A DNA stretch of 9,166 bases from a bacterium (lineage in GTDB: Bacteria > Actinomycetota > Acidimicrobiia > Acidimicrobiales > CATQHL01). The notes beneath the pieces are model-generated. The model had not been told where the DNA came from and did not search any database. It saw nothing but the letters and a program-made list of their open reading frames with translations. The position numbers were made by a program, and so were the translations under genes. The stretch covers positions 1 to 9,166 of the forward strand of contig JAPONU010000459.1 in NCBI GenBank assembly GCA_026713745.1, in the 5' to 3' direction. Below, one piece after another: positions 6,658 to 9,166 of the stretch. Within the stretch, counting starts at the first letter, position 1. Each line of letters begins with the position of its first letter.

Positions 6658-7389
6658 GTGAGCATCGCCGCCTCGCGACGACTGCACCGGTGGGTCCTCG
6701 TCACCGCCGACCGCTGGTTCTCGCGACGGGTCTACTGGCTGTGCCGCAATGCCGGGCTCCTGGCGGGACTGTTCTACTTCCGCATCCACGTGCACGGGAA
6801 GCAACACCTGCGCACACCCGGACCTGCCATCCTGGCGCCGGTCCATCGTTCCAACCTCGACGTTCCCCTCATCGCCGGGCACTGCCCGCGGCGCTTGCGT
6901 TCCCTCGCCAAGCAGGGCATGTTCCGGGGACCTGTCAGCCGCTGGTTCTCCTCGGCCATCGGCGCCTTCCCCGTCCACCGCGACCAGTTGGACCGCGTGG
7001 CGCTGGAAACTGCGCAGGCACTGCTGGCGCGCGGCGAGATGCTCCTGGTCTTCCCCGAGGGAACGCGAGGCACCGGACCCGCCATCGGTGACGTGCACAA
7101 CGGCTGTGCCTACCTGGCCGCCACCACGGGGGCTCGGGTGATCCCCATCGGTGTCGCCGGCACCGAGGAGGCCATGCCGCCCGGCGCCAAGCTGGCGCGG
7201 CCGAAGCGGGTGGTTGTCACCGTCGGCGAACCCATCGAGCCGGCGCAGGCCACAGCGGAGACCGATGCCGGGCGGGAACGGCGCCGTGTCCTTTCCGTTC
7301 GCGTCCGGGCGGAGATGCAACGGCTTCTCGACGAGTCCCACGAGGCCCTGGCGGCGCGCTCCCGCACCGGACGGCGGCAGGCGGGCTAG
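6658..7389 (+). CDS. PlsC-type 1-acylglycerol-3-phosphate acyltransferase family protein
   Basis: A 243-residue acyltransferase of the lysophosphatidic acid acyltransferase family, which transfers an acyl chain from acyl-CoA or acyl-ACP to a lysophospholipid at the inner face of the membrane. Motif I is HRSNLD (His63-x4-Asp68, the catalytic pair), motif II GAFPVHRD (102-109), motif III FPEGTRGTG (132-140) and motif IV VIPIGVAGTEE (161-171). A moderately hydrophobic stretch at 29-44 may associate with the membrane. The start is GTG at 6658, with GGGGAT about six bases upstream; no other start gives a better fit. The tail after residue 200 is basic and variable. It follows the SDR gene by 64 bp on the same strand and may be co-transcribed with it. 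Members of this family also acylate other acceptors, so the exact substrate is uncertain. Confidence 0.9.
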   Translation: MSIAASRRLHRWVLVTADRWFSRRVYWLCRNAGLLAGLFYFRIHVHGKQHLRTPGPAILAPVHRSNLDVPLIAGHCPRRLRSLAKQGMFRGPVSRWFSSAIGAFPVHRDQLDRVALETAQALLARGEMLLVFPEGTRGTGPAIGDVHNGCAYLAATTGARVIPIGVAGTEEAMPPGAKLARPKRVVVTVGEPIEPAQATAETDAGRERRRVLSVRVRAEMQRLLDESHEALAARSRTGRRQAG

Positions 7390-7395
7390 CCGTCA

Positions 7396-7409
7396 CGGCG
7401 CACGCGCCG
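7396..7409 (+). terminator. Weak hairpin after the acyltransferase stop
   Basis: The arms CGGCG (7396-7400) and CGCCG (7405-7409) enclose a CACG loop, starting six bases after the TAG. The stem is short and has no T-run, so it may be chance in GC-rich sequence. Confidence 0.25.
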
Positions 7410-7452
7410 GGGCAGTGGGCCGGGGTCATCCGGTCGTCTGTGGCGAGGCGGG

Positions 7453-7481
7453 TTGAAGCCGGGGACGCCTCGGGCTAGGTT
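7453..7481 (+). promoter_or_regulatory. Candidate promoter of bfd
   Basis: TTGAAG at 7453-7458 (four of six to TTGACA) and TAGGTT at 7476-7481 (TAnnnT type) are separated by exactly 17 bases. Transcription would start near 7488, about 40 bases before the ATG of bfd. The -10 lies inside the iron box, which supports both calls. Confidence 0.5.
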
Positions 7482-7495
7482 AGGAGTGCCTAACC
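7475..7495. promoter_or_regulatory. IdeR/DmdR (DtxR-family) iron box upstream of bfd
   Basis: The 19 bases at 7475-7493 match the actinobacterial iron-box consensus (TTAGGTTAGGCTAACCTAA, from memory) at 14 positions, with all five mismatches in the first base and the central four. Viewed by itself it is a perfect inverted repeat, GGTTAGG-AGTG-CCTAACC at 7478-7495. It overlaps the predicted -10, so an iron-loaded DtxR-family repressor bound here would block transcription of bfd until iron falls. Confidence 0.72.
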
Positions 7496-7527
7496 ACCGA
7501 CCCACGGATGTTGCCGAGGCCCTACCG

Positions 7528-7725
7528 ATGATCGTTTGCCACTGCCTGGCCATCAACGACCAACTCATCGAAGCTGTCGCCGCGGGCCGGACGGTGACCG
7601 TCGAGGACGTTGTCCAGCGCTGCGGCGCCGGGGCGCGGTGCGGCGGCTGCCGCGAGTCGATCCAGCAGGTGCTCGACGAAGCCCGCCATCGGGAGACCCC
7701 TCTCACTCTCGCCGTCCCGCGCTAG
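7528..7725 (+). CDS. bfd: Bacterioferritin-associated ferredoxin (BFD-type [2Fe-2S] protein)
   Basis: A 65-residue cytosolic protein made almost entirely of a BFD-type [2Fe-2S] domain. The four cluster ligands are Cys4 and Cys6 (VCHC) and Cys38 and Cys41 (CGGC), the same CxC...CxxC spacing as E. coli Bfd (Cys4, 6, 39, 42); an extra Cys32 is present. In characterised systems Bfd docks on bacterioferritin and passes electrons through its haem to reduce stored Fe3+ so that iron can leave. The start ATG at 7528 gives the canonical MIVCHC N-terminus; GAGG lies about nine bases upstream. An earlier in-frame start would put the iron box inside the coding sequence. It is directly followed by bacterioferritin (55-bp gap), its expected partner. 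The iron box over its -10 predicts induction in low iron. Confidence 0.9.
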   Translation: MIVCHCLAINDQLIEAVAAGRTVTVEDVVQRCGAGARCGGCRESIQQVLDEARHRETPLTLAVPR

Positions 7726-7768
7726 GTCGGCCGTCGCCCCGCCCGCGGCCGCTTCGGGGGGCCGGCGC

Positions 7769-7783
7769 TAGGCTGGCGACATG
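7769..7783 (+). promoter_or_regulatory. Leaderless promoter of bfr (TAGGCT-N6-ATG)
   Basis: TAGGCT at 7769-7774 (TAnnnT -10) is followed by six bases and then the ATG at 7781. No Shine-Dalgarno is present before this ATG. This layout puts the transcription start at or next to the first base of the start codon, as in actinobacterial leaderless mRNAs. The same arrangement occurs before the aminotransferase gene. No clear -35. Confidence 0.6.
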
Positions 7784-8251
7784 CAGGGATCACCGAAGAT
7801 CATCGAGTTCCTCAATGAGGCGCTGACGTCGGAATTGACGGCCATCAACCAGTACTTCGCGCACGCCAAGATCTGCGAGAACTGGGGCTACAACCGCCTG
7901 GCGGCGAAGTACCGGGAAGAGTCCGTCGAGGAGATGAACGACGCCGAGAAGCTCATGGACCGCATCCTGCTGCTGGACGGAATGCCCAACATGCAGCGGC
8001 TGAACAGCGTCCGCATCGGCGAGACCGTGCCCGAGCAGCTGGCCGTCGACAAGTCGCTGGAGGAACACGCCATCGCCATGTACCGCCGGGGGGTGGCGCT
8101 GGCGCTGAGTGAGGGCGACCCCGGCACCCGGGAACTGCTCGAGCACCTCGTCGTGGGCGAGGAGGAGCACCTCGACTGGATCGAGTCCCAGGAACAGATC
8201 ATCGGTGACATCGGCGTCGAGCGCTACCTCCAGTCGCAGATCGGCGAGTGA
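7781..8251 (+). CDS. bfr: Bacterioferritin with altered ferroxidase ligand
   Basis: A 156-residue haem-containing ferritin that assembles into a 24-subunit iron-storage shell in the cytosol. It aligns without gaps in the N-terminal half to E. coli Bfr. The ferroxidase residues Glu18, Tyr25, Glu51, Glu94, Glu127 and His130 are all present, and Met52, the axial haem ligand shared across the subunit pair, is conserved. The ferroxidase ligand His54, however, is Asp here (EEMNDAEK, codon GAC), and the inner-surface site residues His46 and Asp50 of E. coli are Glu46 and Glu50. The remaining family marks are intact (LTSELTAINQYFAHAK, GMPNMQ, IGETV, GEEEHLDWIE). The start ATG at 7781 gives the typical MQG(S/D)P N-terminus. 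It has its own leaderless promoter without an iron box, so it may be expressed independently of bfd just upstream. Asp can coordinate iron, so activity is probably changed rather than lost; that is inference. Confidence 0.95.
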   Translation: MQGSPKIIEFLNEALTSELTAINQYFAHAKICENWGYNRLAAKYREESVEEMNDAEKLMDRILLLDGMPNMQRLNSVRIGETVPEQLAVDKSLEEHAIAMYRRGVALALSEGDPGTRELLEHLVVGEEEHLDWIESQEQIIGDIGVERYLQSQIGE

Positions 8252-8278
8252 GCCGCACGCGCTGAGACCCCCCGACCA

Positions 8279-8293
8279 TAGGCTCGGGGCATG
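8279..8293 (+). promoter_or_regulatory. Leaderless promoter of the aminotransferase gene (TAGGCT-N6-ATG)
   Basis: TAGGCT at 8279-8284 is followed by CGGGGC and the ATG at 8291, the same hexamer and the same spacing as before bfr. No -35 is evident. The GGGG next to the ATG is too close to serve as a normal ribosome binding site. Confidence 0.6.
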
Positions 8294-9166
8294 GGCGAAC
8301 GGGCTCCCTACCTCACGACCCGGCTTCAGGGGTTCGGCGCGACGATTTTCGCGGAGATGTCCGCGCTGGCCGTACGCACCGGCGCCATCAACCTCGGCCA
8401 GGGATTCCCCGACACCGATGGGTCGCCGGAGGTGCTGCAGGCCGCGATCGACGCCATCGGCGGTGGCCGCAACCAGTACCCGCCCGGCATCGGCATCCCG
8501 GAACTGCGCCACGCGGTCTCGGCGCACCAGAAGCGCTTCTACGACCTCTCCTACGACCCCGACAGCGAGGTGCTGATCACCGCGGGCGCCACCGAGGCGA
8601 TCGCCGCCGCCCTGCTCTCGCTGTGCGAGGTGGGCGACGAGGTGGTGTGCTTCGAGCCCTACTACGACAGCTATGCCGCCGGGATCGCCATGGCCGGCGC
8701 GGTGCGGCGCCCGGTGCTGCTGCGGGGGCCCGACTCCTCCTATGTCCCCGAAGAACTCGAGGCGGCGATCGGGCCGCGCACCCGGCTGATCCTGTTGAAC
8801 TCGCCGCACAACCCCACCGGCAAGGTCTACAGCCGCGCCGAGCTGGAGCACGTGGCCGAGTTGGCGATCCGCCACGACCTGCTGGTGGTAACCGACGAGG
8901 TCTACGAGCACATCGTCTACGAGGGCACCCACATTCCCCTGGCCACGCTGCCGGGAATGCGCGACCGCACCGTCACGATCAGCTCGGGCGGCAAGACGTT
9001 CTCCACCACGGGATGGAAGATCGGTTGGGTGTGCGCCACACCCGAGTTGGTCACCGCCGTGCGGACCTCCAAGCAATTCCTGACCTACGTGAGTGGCGGG
9101 CCCTTCCAGTACGCCATCGCCGAGGGGCTCAACCTCGGTGACGACTACTTCCGATCGCTGGCCGAC
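8291..9166 (+). CDS. dapC: N-succinyldiaminopimelate aminotransferase DapC (class I/II, 3' end missing)
   Basis: The first 292 residues of a fold-type I PLP aminotransferase; the frame is open to the window edge, where about 100 residues are missing. It closely follows the mycobacterial DapC sequence as I remember it (FAEMSALA, NLGQGFPD, NQYPPG, GATEAIAAA, EPxYDSY, SPHNPTG, VTDEVYEH, SKQFLTYVSGGPFQ). PLP-binding residues are Asn174 (NPTG), Asp202, Tyr205 and the Schiff-base Lys235 within SSGGKTFSTTGWKIGW. DapC transfers an amino group from glutamate to N-succinyl-2-amino-6-ketopimelate in the lysine and meso-diaminopimelate pathway, so it also feeds peptidoglycan synthesis. Related enzymes of the same subgroup act on kynurenine, methionine or glutamine, so specificity is less certain than the fold. 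It has its own leaderless promoter and is not obviously linked in function to bfr. Confidence 0.85.
   Translation, partial: MGERAPYLTTRLQGFGATIFAEMSALAVRTGAINLGQGFPDTDGSPEVLQAAIDAIGGGRNQYPPGIGIPELRHAVSAHQKRFYDLSYDPDSEVLITAGATEAIAAALLSLCEVGDEVVCFEPYYDSYAAGIAMAGAVRRPVLLRGPDSSYVPEELEAAIGPRTRLILLNSPHNPTGKVYSRAELEHVAELAIRHDLLVVTDEVYEHIVYEGTHIPLATLPGMRDRTVTISSGGKTFSTTGWKIGWVCATPELVTAVRTSKQFLTYVSGGPFQYAIAEGLNLGDDYFRSLAD

Noticed and set aside
7453..7527. An earlier in-frame start for bfd giving 90 residues
   Set aside because: It would place the promoter and iron box inside the coding sequence, and the family begins at MIVCxC.
7746..7764. Hairpin CGGCC / GGCCG after bfd
   Set aside because: The stem is only five base pairs with a nine-base loop in extremely GC-rich sequence, so it is not distinguishable from chance.
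7790..9076. A 428-codon open frame on the minus strand across bfr and dapC
   Set aside because: It is the shadow of two well-recognised plus-strand genes; long antisense frames are expected with high G/C at third positions. Its translation matches no family I know.

Overview
The window is GC-rich DNA from a bacterium, most likely an actinobacterium and plausibly of class Acidimicrobiia. The clues are strong G/C preference at third codon positions, a lipoprotein with a Pro/Thr-Ser linker of the STTTSTTTSTT kind, an LPXTG sortase substrate, a DtxR/IdeR-type iron box, a DapC-type aminotransferase closely resembling the mycobacterial enzyme, and promoters of the TAnnnT type placed directly upstream of start codons (leaderless transcription). 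The class-level assignment is inference; nothing in the window is a phylogenetic marker.

Layout. Positions 18-2286 (minus strand) hold an envelope pair: a proline-rich lipoprotein ending in a cupredoxin-like domain, followed by a polytopic membrane protein with paired histidines. A short palindromic repeat of the 'VIPAEAGIQ' type lies in the gap between them. Position 2384-3589 (plus) is an acyl-CoA dehydrogenase that diverges from the lipoprotein. It converges on an LPXTG-anchored secreted protein (3657-4406, minus), with two back-to-back hairpins between the two stop codons. A medium-chain NADP-dependent oxidoreductase (4539-5573, minus) and a short-chain dehydrogenase (5664-6593, plus) diverge from a 90-bp region containing a perfect small inverted repeat. 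A PlsC-type acyltransferase (6658-7389, plus) follows.

The right end is an iron-storage module: a bacterioferritin-associated ferredoxin (7528-7725) behind an IdeR/DmdR-like iron box that overlaps its predicted -10, then bacterioferritin (7781-8251) with its own leaderless promoter. The last gene is a DapC-type aminotransferase (8291 to the window edge, incomplete), also behind a leaderless promoter with the same TAGGCT-N6-ATG layout.

How the genes work together. The acyl-CoA dehydrogenase, MDR, SDR and PlsC genes are all consistent with acyl-chain or lipid metabolism, but they are not one operon and substrates cannot be read from sequence. bfd and bfr form a clear functional pair: Bfr stores iron and Bfd supplies the electron that releases it. 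The promoter layout suggests Bfd alone is induced when iron is scarce. Bfr has one ferroxidase ligand changed (His54 to Asp).

There is no gene-free stretch longer than about 140 bp. I saw no tRNA, rRNA, CRISPR array, transposase or phage gene. I did not find a clearly new multi-gene system. The best candidates for uncharacterised biology are the membrane protein/cupredoxin-like lipoprotein pair, the altered bacterioferritin active site, and the bfd/bfr regulatory split.
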